DNA from: UBA7672 sp041398245
GTDB lineage: Bacteria; Pseudomonadota; Alphaproteobacteria; Caulobacterales; Hyphomonadaceae
Direction: 5' to 3'
Assembly: GCA_041398245.1 (NCBI GenBank)
Contig: JAWKVC010000013.1
Location: 1 to 64,000, forward strand
Length of the DNA: 64,000 nt
The notes below the pieces were generated by a model, which searched no databases, had not been told where the DNA came from, and saw only the letters and a program-made list of their open reading frames with translations. The position numbers were made by a program, and so were the translations under genes. Below are positions 54,902-63,085 of the stretch, in pieces. Each line of letters begins with the position of its first letter. The stretch's first letter is position 1.

Positions 54902-55384
54902 TTACGCAGCCTGTCCTGCGATCTCGTCCGGCGTCACGGCGACATCCGTCTTGTGTCCGAAGCCCTTTGCGTAATCGAGGATCGACAGCACTTTTGGCGT
55001 GATGCGGATCACGGCCATTTCCGACATGTCCACCGACGACATCTGCTTTGCGATTTCCGGCCCGAAGCGCTGCATCATCAGCTGGCTGACATGCGCCAGC
55101 TCCTGCGGGTCGGTCACGATCGTCGCCTCGCCCGCCAGCGACAGGGACCGGATCTGGTCCCAGGTGTGATAGGGCGCGTCGGCCGTGACAGACACGCGCG
55201 GATCGCGCGCGATGTTCGTCGCTTTCTGGCTCTTGCTCCACGTACCGAAATACAGCTTCAGCCCGTCGCTGACGAAGCTGACGGTTGTCGCCTGCGGCCA
55301 GCCATCGGGCCGGTTGGTCGCAACAGTGATGTCGACTGACTTCTCAAGGATATCGAGCGCCAGTTTCAGGTCTTCCTGCGTCAT
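54902..55384 (-). CDS. pyridoxamine 5'-phosphate oxidase-like (general stress type) protein
   Basis: A 160-residue split-barrel flavin-binding protein. ITVATNRPDGWPQATTVSFVSDGLKLYFGTWSKSQKATNI and VSVTADAPYHTWDQIRSLSL match the general-stress/PNPOx-like group that binds FMN, F420 or haem rather than true PdxH. The ATG at 55384 (MTQEDLKLALD) is preferred over an upstream GTG. Physiological role unknown; related proteins are induced by stress. It converges with ctrA. Confidence 0.85.
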   Translation of the reverse strand: MTQEDLKLALDILEKSVDITVATNRPDGWPQATTVSFVSDGLKLYFGTWSKSQKATNIARDPRVSVTADAPYHTWDQIRSLSLAGEATIVTDPQELAHVSQLMMQRFGPEIAKQMSSVDMSEMAVIRITPKVLSILDYAKGFGHKTDVAVTPDEIAGQAA

Positions 55385-55498
55385 GACTCTGCTCCTGCGT
55401 CCCGCCACGGGCAGGCTTGCACGGCGCTACGGGCGTGCTCTGATCTGCATCAACGGACAGGCCGCGCCGGCGAAGGCGGCCATGGTGGAGACACTCGC

Positions 55499-56047
55499 AT
55501 GGATCTGCGCGAAAGGCTGGCGCAAGACCTTCTCGGCTCGCCCTACACGGCGCTGACAAGTCAGAAGAAAAGCGTGATCGACCTGATCGCTGACCAGAAG
55601 CCGACCGGGCTTGGCCCGCTCGGCCATACGGATGAGCGTGACTACTGGCAGAAGCTGGCCGACAAGGTCGCCAGCATCGGCGGCTCCTGGGGCTTCATCT
55701 TCGGCTTTGGCGTCACCCTGCTCGTCTGGGTTGTCACAAATCTGGCGCTCGGCGCCAGCCGCGCCTTTGACCCCTACCCCTTCATCTTCCTCAACCTGCT
55801 CCTGTCGATGATCGCGGCGATTCAGGCCCCGATCATCATGATGAGCCAGAACCGGCAGGCGGCCATCGATCGCGCAGCCGCGGAGCACGACTATGTCGTG
55901 AACCTGCGGGCCGAGCTTGAGATCATGCTGCTGCACGACAAGCTGGATGCCCTGCGCGAGCGCGACATCCTCGCGCGCACAGACGCCATCAGCGCGCAGC
56001 TGAAACAGCTCTGCGATGACGTGGCGGCGCTCAAGGCCGGGACCTAG
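55499..56047 (+). CDS. DUF1003 membrane protein
   Basis: A 182-residue protein with two central membrane helices (GSWGFIFGFGVTLLVWVVTN and PFIFLNLLLSMIAAIQAPIIMM). The DUF1003 signature PYPFIFLNLLLSMIAAIQAPIIMMSQNRQ is followed by RAAAEHDYVVNLRAELEI and a C-terminal helix. The family is widespread and uncharacterised. The ATG at 55499 follows GGTGGAG. Confidence 0.9.
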   Translation: MDLRERLAQDLLGSPYTALTSQKKSVIDLIADQKPTGLGPLGHTDERDYWQKLADKVASIGGSWGFIFGFGVTLLVWVVTNLALGASRAFDPYPFIFLNLLLSMIAAIQAPIIMMSQNRQAAIDRAAAEHDYVVNLRAELEIMLLHDKLDALRERDILARTDAISAQLKQLCDDVAALKAGT

Positions 56048-56122
56048 GCTCCTCACTTCCAAAAAATCCCCGGGCTTTCATGCCAAGGACCCTTTACATT
56101 TGCCGGAAGACATGCAAAGTTA

Positions 56123-56141
56123 CCTTGTCATTTAATCAAGG
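56123..56141. promoter_or_regulatory. inverted repeat upstream of the membrane/XRE cassette
   Basis: CCTTG (56123-56127) and CAAGG (56137-56141) face each other across nine bases just before the start at 56151. A related AAGG-AC-CCTT palindrome lies at 56085-56094. Either may be the operator of the XRE regulator at 56587. Confidence 0.35.
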
Positions 56142-56150
56142 GTGCTTTTC

Positions 56151-56579
56151 ATGACCTGGAAGCGGCTTCCTCCGTGGGCTCTTCTGCTTGTTGGAGTCGG
56201 GCCGATCGCCATTGTGCTGACGCTGAGCGATGCTTTGCCCAAGCCGGTGATGCTGCCGTTGGCGATGGCCTGCCTTCTCTGGGCCGGCGCGATGGCGACG
56301 CTGCACTGGAAGCGGCTCGACGAGGCCGCCAAGGCGGCGCACCGCTGGGCTTGGTACTGGGGCAGCAGTCTCGGCCTCGCCTTGGCCCTGCTGTTCGCAG
56401 CTTTTGCGTTCACGTCGCCGTCGGCGCTGTCCTTCGCGCAAGGCTGGGTCGATGCGAATGTGGAGCAGGGGCGGCCCGCGACAGCCATCTGGCTGTTCCT
56501 GGGCGTCATGGCGACGGGCGTGGCGCAGGGCCTCGGCTTCATCGTCGCCTACATTTACTGGTGGCTGGCGAAGCGTTGA
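56151..56579 (+). CDS. four-helix membrane protein of the XRE cassette
   Basis: A 142-residue integral membrane protein with four hydrophobic segments (about 8-26, 33-51, 67-88 and 111-135) and a basic C-terminus. It is followed seven bases later by a stand-alone XRE-type helix-turn-helix gene. Such pairs are common, and the regulator usually controls the membrane gene. Transport or signalling function is not known. Confidence 0.78.
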   Translation: MTWKRLPPWALLLVGVGPIAIVLTLSDALPKPVMLPLAMACLLWAGAMATLHWKRLDEAAKAAHRWAWYWGSSLGLALALLFAAFAFTSPSALSFAQGWVDANVEQGRPATAIWLFLGVMATGVAQGLGFIVAYIYWWLAKR

Positions 56580-56586
56580 GGCTGCG

Positions 56587-56781
56587 ATGAGGAACCGCAT
56601 CAAGGTCCTGCGCGCCGAGCGCAACTGGACTCAGGCCGATCTCGCGCAGAAGCTCAACGTGTCGCGCAACTCGGTCAACGCCATCGAGACAGGGAAGTAC
56701 GATCCGTCCCTGCCCCTCGCTTTCCGGATCGCGGAAACATTCGATCTGCGGATCGAGGACATCTTCCAGAACAAGGAGTGA
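56587..56781 (+). CDS. XRE-family small regulator
   Basis: A 64-residue protein, essentially one helix-turn-helix (MRNRIKVLRAERNWTQADLA, KLNVSRNSVNAIETGKYDPS) with a C-terminal dimerisation tail (FRIAETFDLRIEDIF). It matches the YozG/HipB-like stand-alone regulators. It ends three bases before the next gene, so 56151-57225 form one operon. Confidence 0.9.
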   Translation: MRNRIKVLRAERNWTQADLAQKLNVSRNSVNAIETGKYDPSLPLAFRIAETFDLRIEDIFQNKE

Positions 56782-56784
56782 GTT

Positions 56785-57225
56785 ATGCGTCTCTTCGGGA
56801 GCAATCGCTGCAAGCCGGACCGTGACGGTATGACGGCCATCTATGCCGCCATCGCCGCCTCAATCCTGATGTGGTCCGGCGCCGCCGAGCGCCCCGCCCT
56901 CGGCCAGGTCGCGAGCACCTCCGCAGCCGACGCCAGCTCGCTGGCGGGCGACTGGGCCGGCGCGCTGGATGTGCAGGGCATTCAGCTGCGGCTTGTTCTC
57001 CACGTCGCAACGAAGGACGGGACAACGACGGCGACGCTGGACTCGCTCGATCAGGACGCGACCGGCATTCCTGTCTCCGCGATTATGCGGACCGGAGATC
57101 AGATGTCGTTCGAGATCGCCGCGATCGCCGGCAGCTTCAAGGGTGACCTGTCCGCCGATGGAAAGACCGCGACGGGTCAATGGTCGCAGAACGGATACGA
57201 TCTGCCGCTGACGATGAAGCGCTAG
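56785..57225 (+). CDS. secreted beta-rich domain protein
   Basis: A 146-residue protein with a hydrophobic N-terminal segment (IYAAIAASILMWSGAA). A domain GDWAGALDVQGIQLRLVLHV...TATLDSLDQDATGIPV...GSFKGDL...GQWSQNGYDLPLTMKR follows. That domain commonly forms the N-terminal part of serine hydrolases and related secreted enzymes; here it stands alone. A role as an extracellular ligand-binding or inhibitor-like domain is speculative. It is the last gene of the XRE operon. Confidence 0.72.
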   Translation: MRLFGSNRCKPDRDGMTAIYAAIAASILMWSGAAERPALGQVASTSAADASSLAGDWAGALDVQGIQLRLVLHVATKDGTTTATLDSLDQDATGIPVSAIMRTGDQMSFEIAAIAGSFKGDLSADGKTATGQWSQNGYDLPLTMKR

Positions 57226-57262
57226 CGCCGCATCGTCAGCACGGCCCGGGCGAAGCGCGACG

Positions 57263-58462
57263 CTACTTCGCCGTCCAAGCGGCCGCCTGCTTGCCCGCAA
57301 TGCGCACGAGATCGCCCATCGAATGGTCGACATCGATCAGGTGCAGACCCCAGTTGAGATCCGGTCCGGTGGCGCGGATCACTTCGCCGCCCAGCTCGTC
57401 GGTGCGCGCGTCGGCCGGATTGGCGTTCACATGCATCTCGAGATAGGTGAACTCGCCCTTGTTGACGCATTTGGTGGAGACGAGGCCCGGCGTCTTCACG
57501 AACGGCGTTGCGACCTGCGGCTCAGGCTTCGCCCAGGCCGGCTGTGTCGTGCCGCCGGAGCCATTGAGGAAGCCCTTCGCCAGCCAGTAGGAGTCCGGCG
57601 TTCCCTGCCCGCTGGCGAGGTTCGCCGGATTGTTGCAGGCGGCGACCTTGTCGCCATTGGTGCGTCCGAAGCGCGAGGTGGACGGCGGCGGATTGGTGTC
57701 GCGGAACGACGCATACGAGATCACGCAACCCGTCTGGTCCTCTGCACGGCACAGCGGAATCGAGGTGTAGGTTCCGCCGGTATCCTTGCCCGGCGGCACC
57801 ATCACGGCCGCGCCGAGAATGTAGGCGGAGACGAACTGCTTTTCGGCGGCCTTGCCTTCGATCTCGTTGGCGATCAGCCGCGCGATCACGCCAGCGCCCT
57901 GGCTGTGGCCGATCAGGATCACGCCGCGGCCGGCATTCTCGTTCGCCATGTACCAGTTCCAGGCGTCGACCACGTCATTGTAACCGCCAACGCCTTGCGG
58001 GAGCCGCTCGCCTTCCGGCTGCGGACCGCCCGAGGCCATGCGCAAGGCCGTCAACGTTGTCTGGCGATAGATCGGCGCGAACTGGCGGCACACAGAACCG
58101 AAGCGCGCGAACTGCAGTTTGACGTCGTCGATTTCCATGTTGTCGACGGTCCAGTCTGACGCCCACCCCTTGTCGAGCGACACGGTGGGATACACGAAGA
58201 AGCAATCGACCTTCGGATCAGTCGCAGCCTGATAACGCTCCACCGTTGTCTTGCCGTCGCCGGCGATGACTGTTGCGTCGAGATCGATCTTGCACTTGTC
58301 GTCCGCGAGCCCGGGGCGGCACAGCCACAGCGACGGGTTGCCATAGTCTGCATGCGCGACATCGACGGTGGGCAAGGGCTGAAGCTCAAGCGGCGGCGGC
58401 GCGCTTGTGCATCCCGCCGCAAGGGCCGTTGCAAGTGTAAGGCTCGCCAGGATTGCGCGCAT
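57263..58462 (-). CDS. DUF3089 alpha/beta hydrolase lipoprotein
   Basis: A 399-residue protein with a lipobox (ATALAAGCTS). The DUF3089 hydrolase domain contains DCFFVYPTVSLDKGWASDW, the nucleophile serine in LIGHSQGAGV, and a likely acid/histidine region near GLHLIDVDHSMGDL. Several cysteines (CRPGLADDKC, CRAEDQTGC, CNNPA, CVNKG) suggest disulfides outside the cytoplasm. Esterase or lipase activity is expected; the substrate is unknown. Confidence 0.85.
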   Translation of the reverse strand: MRAILASLTLATALAAGCTSAPPPLELQPLPTVDVAHADYGNPSLWLCRPGLADDKCKIDLDATVIAGDGKTTVERYQAATDPKVDCFFVYPTVSLDKGWASDWTVDNMEIDDVKLQFARFGSVCRQFAPIYRQTTLTALRMASGGPQPEGERLPQGVGGYNDVVDAWNWYMANENAGRGVILIGHSQGAGVIARLIANEIEGKAAEKQFVSAYILGAAVMVPPGKDTGGTYTSIPLCRAEDQTGCVISYASFRDTNPPPSTSRFGRTNGDKVAACNNPANLASGQGTPDSYWLAKGFLNGSGGTTQPAWAKPEPQVATPFVKTPGLVSTKCVNKGEFTYLEMHVNANPADARTDELGGEVIRATGPDLNWGLHLIDVDHSMGDLVRIAGKQAAAWTAK

Positions 58463-58596
58463 CGGTCTCTCCTCCCCTGATGGCGGTCATCGCCGCCTTG
58501 GACCGGAGCTAAGTCCCAACTGCGCAGGGACGCAAGCACAAGCGCTTTCACGGCTGCGCGACGGTTGGAAACGCCTCGTCAGACCCCCAAAAGCAA

Positions 58597-58624
58597 GAGG
58601 CCCGGCTGTTTCCAGCCGGGCCTC
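58597..58624 (-). terminator. terminator of the tonB-exbB-exbD-exbD-TPR operon
   Basis: An 11-base perfect stem (GAGGCCCGGCT and AGCCGGGCCTC) with a six-base loop. On the minus strand it is followed by TTGCTTTTGG. It lies 31 bp beyond the stop of the last gene. Confidence 0.88.
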
Positions 58625-58654
58625 GCATGTCTGTCGGCTTGTCGCCGCTGCGCC

Positions 58655-59917
58655 TTACATCTTGGCGATAGCGATCCACGACTTGGCCAGCCAGGCCGCG
58701 CCGTTTTCCGACTTGATCGACTGCCAGGTCTTGGTGGCGTCGGACTTCTTCTTCGCCTGGAACTGGGCGACGCCCATACGCAGCTTCACGAGATCTGTCT
58801 TGCCGGCGTCCATCTGACCCTTGTCGAGGGCCTTCTGGAAAATCTCGATGGCCTTGGTGGCGTTGCCGGAGGCCAGATAGGCCTCTGCGACATCAGCCAG
58901 CGCGTCTCCGCTGACACGCGTCGCCGCGTCGGCTTCGCTCTTGGCGAGTTCGCCGCCGAGGTCCGCCTGGGCGTCCTTCTTGACGGCTTCGAACAGGCTC
59001 TTGTTGCGGGCCGCTTCTTTGTCGCCCGCGCCGCCGAGCGCGCCGGACTTGAACAGCGGCTCCCAGATGTTGACGGCTTCGATGGCGAGACCGCGTTTGC
59101 GCGCCGCATCCGCCATCTCGTTCAGTTCGGTCGTCGACAGCTTCACGCCGGCCGCCTGCAAGGCGCGATAGACGTCGAGCAGTGCATCGTTGGAGCGGTA
59201 GTTCGCCTCCTTCTTGGTGCGCTCGATCAGCATGCGCCAATAGGTGTCCTGCTTCATCGACGGCGCGATGCGCTCAACCGTCTTGTAGAACTCGTCCATC
59301 TTGTTCTGGCCGGCGTACGCGTTCAGCAGGATGTTGTACTGCGCGGAGCCCGACGAGCCCTTGGCGATCGCCTGATTGATGAACTTTATGGCCTCGTTGT
59401 AGTTCTTGGCCTCGAGCTCCTTGCGCGCCACGAAGGCGAGCTGCTGACCGGTGCCGCCGTATTTCGAGATGTTGGCCTTGGTCTGGGCCAGCGCCTTGGC
59501 GCTCTGACCGGCCGACTCGTAACGGCCAGCAAGCATCTCGTCATAGTTGCGGACCAGCTGGGCCGGCAGGCCGCCTGTGCCCTTGGCCTTCTCGATCGCA
59601 TCGATGCAGGCCTTGTGATCATTCTGCCGCGTATCGCAGCGCGCGGACACGCGGATCTGCTCGACCGCGGCTTTCTGCTGCGTGGTTGTCGCGTGCGGCC
59701 AGGCGGCGTCCGCCTTCTGGATCGCTTCGGCGAACTTGCGCCCCTGCAGCGCAGCGTTCGCTGCGTTGAAGTTCTCAACGAACTCCTTCTTCGCCGTCAC
59801 CTGCGCCGTCGCGGCCGGAGCCGTAGCGACGGTCACGCTGGCGAAGCCAAGCGCACCGAGGAGCCCGAGCCCAACGGCGGGCAGGCTGTTGCGCATGGTT
59901 TTGCCGAACGTCCGCAT
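58655..59917 (-). CDS. TPR-like periplasmic protein of the TonB operon
   Basis: A 420-residue helical-repeat protein with a signal peptide (to ATAQVTA). Pairs of helices resemble tetratricopeptide or Sel1 repeats (FNAANAALQGRKFAEAIQKADAAW, AYLASGNATKAIEIFQKALDKG). It is the last gene of a five-gene operon. Homologous TPR proteins at this position are reported in Caulobacter- and Xanthomonas-type TonB clusters, where the role is not settled. GGAGGTATTGAAG precedes the ATG at 59917. Confidence 0.85.
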   Translation of the reverse strand: MRTFGKTMRNSLPAVGLGLLGALGFASVTVATAPAATAQVTAKKEFVENFNAANAALQGRKFAEAIQKADAAWPHATTTQQKAAVEQIRVSARCDTRQNDHKACIDAIEKAKGTGGLPAQLVRNYDEMLAGRYESAGQSAKALAQTKANISKYGGTGQQLAFVARKELEAKNYNEAIKFINQAIAKGSSGSAQYNILLNAYAGQNKMDEFYKTVERIAPSMKQDTYWRMLIERTKKEANYRSNDALLDVYRALQAAGVKLSTTELNEMADAARKRGLAIEAVNIWEPLFKSGALGGAGDKEAARNKSLFEAVKKDAQADLGGELAKSEADAATRVSGDALADVAEAYLASGNATKAIEIFQKALDKGQMDAGKTDLVKLRMGVAQFQAKKKSDATKTWQSIKSENGAAWLAKSWIAIAKM

Positions 59918-60062
59918 CTTCAATACCTCCACCTTTTCATTCCGATATAGTCCGCACAGTCTCGGCCTCAATCTGCTTTTCTCAGCTCCAACTGCGCAAG
60001 GACGGCGCCTGTCCTGTGGGGAAAGGCGCCGCCTTTAGATAACCCGGCCAAATGAGGCGATA

Positions 60063-60482
60063 TCAAGTTCCCCCGATGACGCCCATCTTCTTAAGGCCGT
60101 TACGCTGCACCGACGCCATGACGTGGGCCACAACGCCGTATTTTGCATCACGATCCGGCTCAATGTGGATCTCGGGCTGGATCGAGCGTTCCGCTTCGAT
60201 CTTGAGATTCGCATCGAGCTGACTTCTGGAAACGGTCTCGCCCATCCACAGAATGGAACCGTTGAAGTCGATCATGATCCGGATCGGATCCGGGTTGTCT
60301 TCCGGCGGCGGCGGCGCATTCGGCGGCGGCGGAAGCGGCGTGTCGAGCTTCACCGCGTGCCGCTGCGGCGGCAGCGTCACGATCAGCATGATCAGCAGCA
60401 CCAGCATCACGTCGATCAACGGCGTGGTGTTGATGTCCACCATCGGCTCGCCTTCAGCCTGTTCGCCGACTGCCATTGCCAT
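60063..60482 (-). CDS. exbD: ExbD-family energy-transducing protein (second copy)
   Basis: A 139-residue protein with a cytoplasmic N-terminus, one membrane helix carrying the essential aspartate (NTTPLIDVMLVLLIMLIV) and a periplasmic domain with a proline-rich spacer (LPPPPNAPPPPEDNPDP). With ExbB it conducts protons to energise TonB. It is the second of two exbD genes, 43 bp from the first, differing mainly in the spacer and C-terminus. Confidence 0.93.
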   Translation of the reverse strand: MAMAVGEQAEGEPMVDINTTPLIDVMLVLLIMLIVTLPPQRHAVKLDTPLPPPPNAPPPPEDNPDPIRIMIDFNGSILWMGETVSRSQLDANLKIEAERSIQPEIHIEPDRDAKYGVVAHVMASVQRNGLKKMGVIGGT

Positions 60483-60525
60483 GAGGACTAACTCCCGTGG
60501 CCCGAAGGGCCCTAACTGATGCTAT

Positions 60526-61005
60526 CTACTTCCCGCCAGGTCCGGACAGACGTCCGGGAGGCGGAGCTTTCGTGATGAAGCCGATCTTCAGGATGCCGGA
60601 CCGCTGCGCGACCTCAACGACCTCGCCGACCTTGTAGTATTCGGTCAGCAGGTCCCCGCGGATGTGCACTTCCGGCTGGGGATTTTCCCGAGCCACAACT
60701 GCAAGCCGCTGGGCCAGTTGGTCCTTGGTGATCTCGCTGGTGTTCCAGTAGATCGCGCCGCGGGTGTCGACGGCAAGGTTGATATTCTCCTTGCGCGGGA
60801 TCACCACGACGTTGCGCTCCTCCGGGAGGATCACTGGCACCGTGCCCACGGCGACGGGCACAGTGATCAGGAAGATGATCAGCATCACGAGCATGATGTC
60901 GACCAGCGGCGTCGTATTGATCGTCGAGTTGATCGGCGACGAGTCTTCTTCCACCAGCGAAATGCCAGCCGGATTCCCGACAGAGCTTTCTTGATGTTCA
61001 GCCAT
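60526..61005 (-). CDS. exbD: ExbD-family energy-transducing protein (first copy)
   Basis: A 159-residue ExbD with the membrane helix NTTPLVDIMLVMLIIFLITV, including the proton-path aspartate, and a periplasmic domain (EERNVVVIPRKENINLAVDTRG ... GILKIGFITKAPPP). Two ExbD paralogues with different periplasmic domains in one operon are typical of Caulobacterales and Xanthomonadales, where both are used for receptor energisation. Confidence 0.93.
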   Translation of the reverse strand: MAEHQESSVGNPAGISLVEEDSSPINSTINTTPLVDIMLVMLIIFLITVPVAVGTVPVILPEERNVVVIPRKENINLAVDTRGAIYWNTSEITKDQLAQRLAVVARENPQPEVHIRGDLLTEYYKVGEVVEVAQRSGILKIGFITKAPPPGRLSGPGGK

Positions 61006-61033
61006 GATCGGCTCTCCTCAAGCGCCCCAGGTC

Positions 61034-61924
61034 CTAGGCTTTCGCCGACGACGCCATCAGCTTGTCGACGTCGAACGAGAAGTGACGGGCAGCGTCGTAG
61101 ATCACTTTGTTGCGGCGGCCGAGCAGGTTGTAGAACACAACCGCGGGCACCGCGACGGCGAGACCGATGGCGGTCATGATCAGCGCTTCACCGACCGGAC
61201 CGGCGACTTTCTCGATCGAGGCGTCGCCTTCGGCGGTGATGGTGATGAGCGCGTTCACGATGCCCCACACCGTGCCGAACAGACCGACGAACGGGCAGAT
61301 GGAGCCGACGGTGCCAAGGAAGGCCATGCCGCCTTGCAGACGGTTGTTGACGCGCTCGAGCTCGATGCCGACCTGGTGAGCCATGCGGTCCGAGCGGCCG
61401 ATGCGGGCGCCGAGACCGGCCTGCGCGCTGTTCGCCTGGGCGATGGCGCCTTCAGCAATGTTGCGGAACGCGCTGTTGCGGCCAAGGATGTCGAGGCCTT
61501 CGTCCAGCGTGTTGGCATCCCAGAAGGCGGGGATCTTCTTCATCTGGTTGCCCAGGATGAACTGGTCCACAGCCTTGGTGGCGGCGATGTAGATCGTGCC
61601 GGTGAACATGAAGATCATGATGATCAGCGTGCCGCGGGCAACAAAGTCGCCTTTGTTCCACACTTCCATAACCGAGAAGGCTTCGCCGACGCCCTTGCCT
61701 TTTTCTTCGCCCTCGGCGGCGGTTTCTTCGGCCGGAGCAGCGGCGTCGACAGCCGGCGTTTCCGGCGCAGCGACCGGTGCATCGTCCATCGGAAGGGTGG
61801 GAATATCAGCCGGCTGGGCCACAGCGACCAGCGGCATGAACATCATTGCAGCAAGCGCGGCCAGCAGGATGCCGATTGGGTTGGCCCGCCGCTTCCGACC
61901 ATCCCCGAGATACGCCGTTTTCAT
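61034..61924 (-). CDS. exbB: ExbB/MotA/TolQ proton channel family protein
   Basis: A 296-residue inner membrane protein. A signal-like N-terminal helix and a charged periplasmic linker (about 30-80) precede three membrane helices of the MotA/TolQ/ExbB fold, with AFLGTVGSICPFVGLFGTVWGIVNAL as the conserved core and the threonines of the proton path. It forms the ExbB5-ExbD2 motor with the next two genes. 28 bp separate it from exbD. Confidence 0.95.
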   Translation of the reverse strand: MKTAYLGDGRKRRANPIGILLAALAAMMFMPLVAVAQPADIPTLPMDDAPVAAPETPAVDAAAPAEETAAEGEEKGKGVGEAFSVMEVWNKGDFVARGTLIIMIFMFTGTIYIAATKAVDQFILGNQMKKIPAFWDANTLDEGLDILGRNSAFRNIAEGAIAQANSAQAGLGARIGRSDRMAHQVGIELERVNNRLQGGMAFLGTVGSICPFVGLFGTVWGIVNALITITAEGDASIEKVAGPVGEALIMTAIGLAVAVPAVVFYNLLGRRNKVIYDAARHFSFDVDKLMASSAKA

Positions 61925-62061
61925 TACCGTCTTCTCCTCATTCGGGTTTGCCCCGAGACTACTTTTGGCAGAGCGAAGCTATCCCTTCGTCCTGCCTTCT
62001 CCACAGACCTGTTGTGGTCGCTGACACCCGGCCACCCGACCGGAATCTCCCCGCGCCCGTC

Positions 62062-62736
62062 CTACTTTGGAAGCTGCCAGACAAGCGTCATGGTGTACGG
62101 CGGATATTGCGGCGGACACCACGCGACTGCCTTGCCTTGCCCATCCTTGGCCGGCGTGAAACGCAACCGCGGGATACCCTTCACCGCGGCGTCATCGAGC
62201 GCATCCACGCCGCTCGACTTGATAACCTGCACGTCAGACGCGCGGCCATCAGCGCTCATGCACATGGAGAGCGTCACTTCGCCTTCCTGCTTACGGCGGA
62301 GAGCGCTCTGCGGATAATCGTCTTGCAGCAGCTTTGCGAAGCCGCGCGCGTCAGCTTTCGGGCTGACAGCCGGACGCTGCGGCGGGGCCGGCTTGGCGGC
62401 GGGCGCTGGCGGCGGCGGCGGCGCCGGATTCGGCACAGCCTGAACTTGCTGGATCGCGTTCGGCTGCGGCGGCGGCGTCTCGAACACGAAGTCGGGCAGG
62501 ATCACCTGCGGCGGCGGCGGCGGAAGATCGATATCGACCGGCGGCGGCGGTGGCGGCTCGTCCTTGATCTCTTCAACTTCCTCGATCATCACCACTTCGG
62601 TTTCGACCGGGGGCTTGTGGTACATGGCGCCAAAGCCATTCGCGACAGCCACAGCCGTGCCGGCCAGCACCGCCACAGAAGTGGCCAGGCCCACGGCACG
62701 CGTTTGTGTGGTGTTCCGCTTTGTAGCGTAGTACAT
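62062..62736 (-). CDS. tonB: TonB energy transducer
   Basis: A 224-residue protein with an N-terminal membrane helix (about 13-40), a proline-rich periplasmic spacer (EEIKDEPPPPPPVDIDLPPP and following, about 50-125) and a C-terminal TonB domain (DYPQSALRRKQEGEVTLSM, VIKSSGVDALDDAAVKGIPR). It transfers ExbBD energy to outer membrane receptors such as those at 11031-13139 and 31747-34230. It is the first gene of the operon. The start at 62736 is the only in-frame ATG with the membrane anchor at the right distance. Confidence 0.94.
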   Translation of the reverse strand: MYYATKRNTTQTRAVGLATSVAVLAGTAVAVANGFGAMYHKPPVETEVVMIEEVEEIKDEPPPPPPVDIDLPPPPPQVILPDFVFETPPPQPNAIQQVQAVPNPAPPPPPAPAAKPAPPQRPAVSPKADARGFAKLLQDDYPQSALRRKQEGEVTLSMCMSADGRASDVQVIKSSGVDALDDAAVKGIPRLRFTPAKDGQGKAVAWCPPQYPPYTMTLVWQLPK

Positions 62737-63085
62737 GTCTCTCTCGCTCTCGACGCCCCAAGGTTCCTGCCCCAGCCTATTGGCCATCGGTGGCGGAACC
62801 GGATTTTTATGCCTTCCTTTTGCCGCAAGCGCCAGACGGGCCGAACCGTTTTTTGCAGAACAGCCTTGTGCGTTGTCGTCGCATTTCTTGCAAAATGCGG
62901 CGAGCGGCCGGGGTCTTGGGAACGGCTATTTCTAGGCTTCTGCGCCACTCCGCCGGGGGGAGCCGGCGACCCTCTGTTGAGGCGCATATGCCCTGTACGT
63001 CATCGTGCGTCAACGCAGCGGAACGTTCCGGTGTTCAACTTTCCGCGGGAAACTGCGGGGTGCGCCTGCGGCGCCCGATCTGCAA
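62737..63085. other. intergenic region between tonB and the symporter gene
   Basis: The 349 bp hold the inverted repeat at 62877-62902 and presumably the tonB promoter. The gene at 63086 is read toward this region, so its terminator should lie here; no strong T-tailed hairpin was found. No protein-coding frame is convincing. Confidence 0.55.
62877..62902. promoter_or_regulatory. inverted repeat in the tonB upstream region
   Basis: CGTCGCATTT and AAATGCGGCG form a ten-base stem with one G-T wobble and a six-base loop, 141 bp upstream of tonB. It sits in the only promoter region of the operon. It may be an operator or leader hairpin; I cannot assign the factor. Confidence 0.4.
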
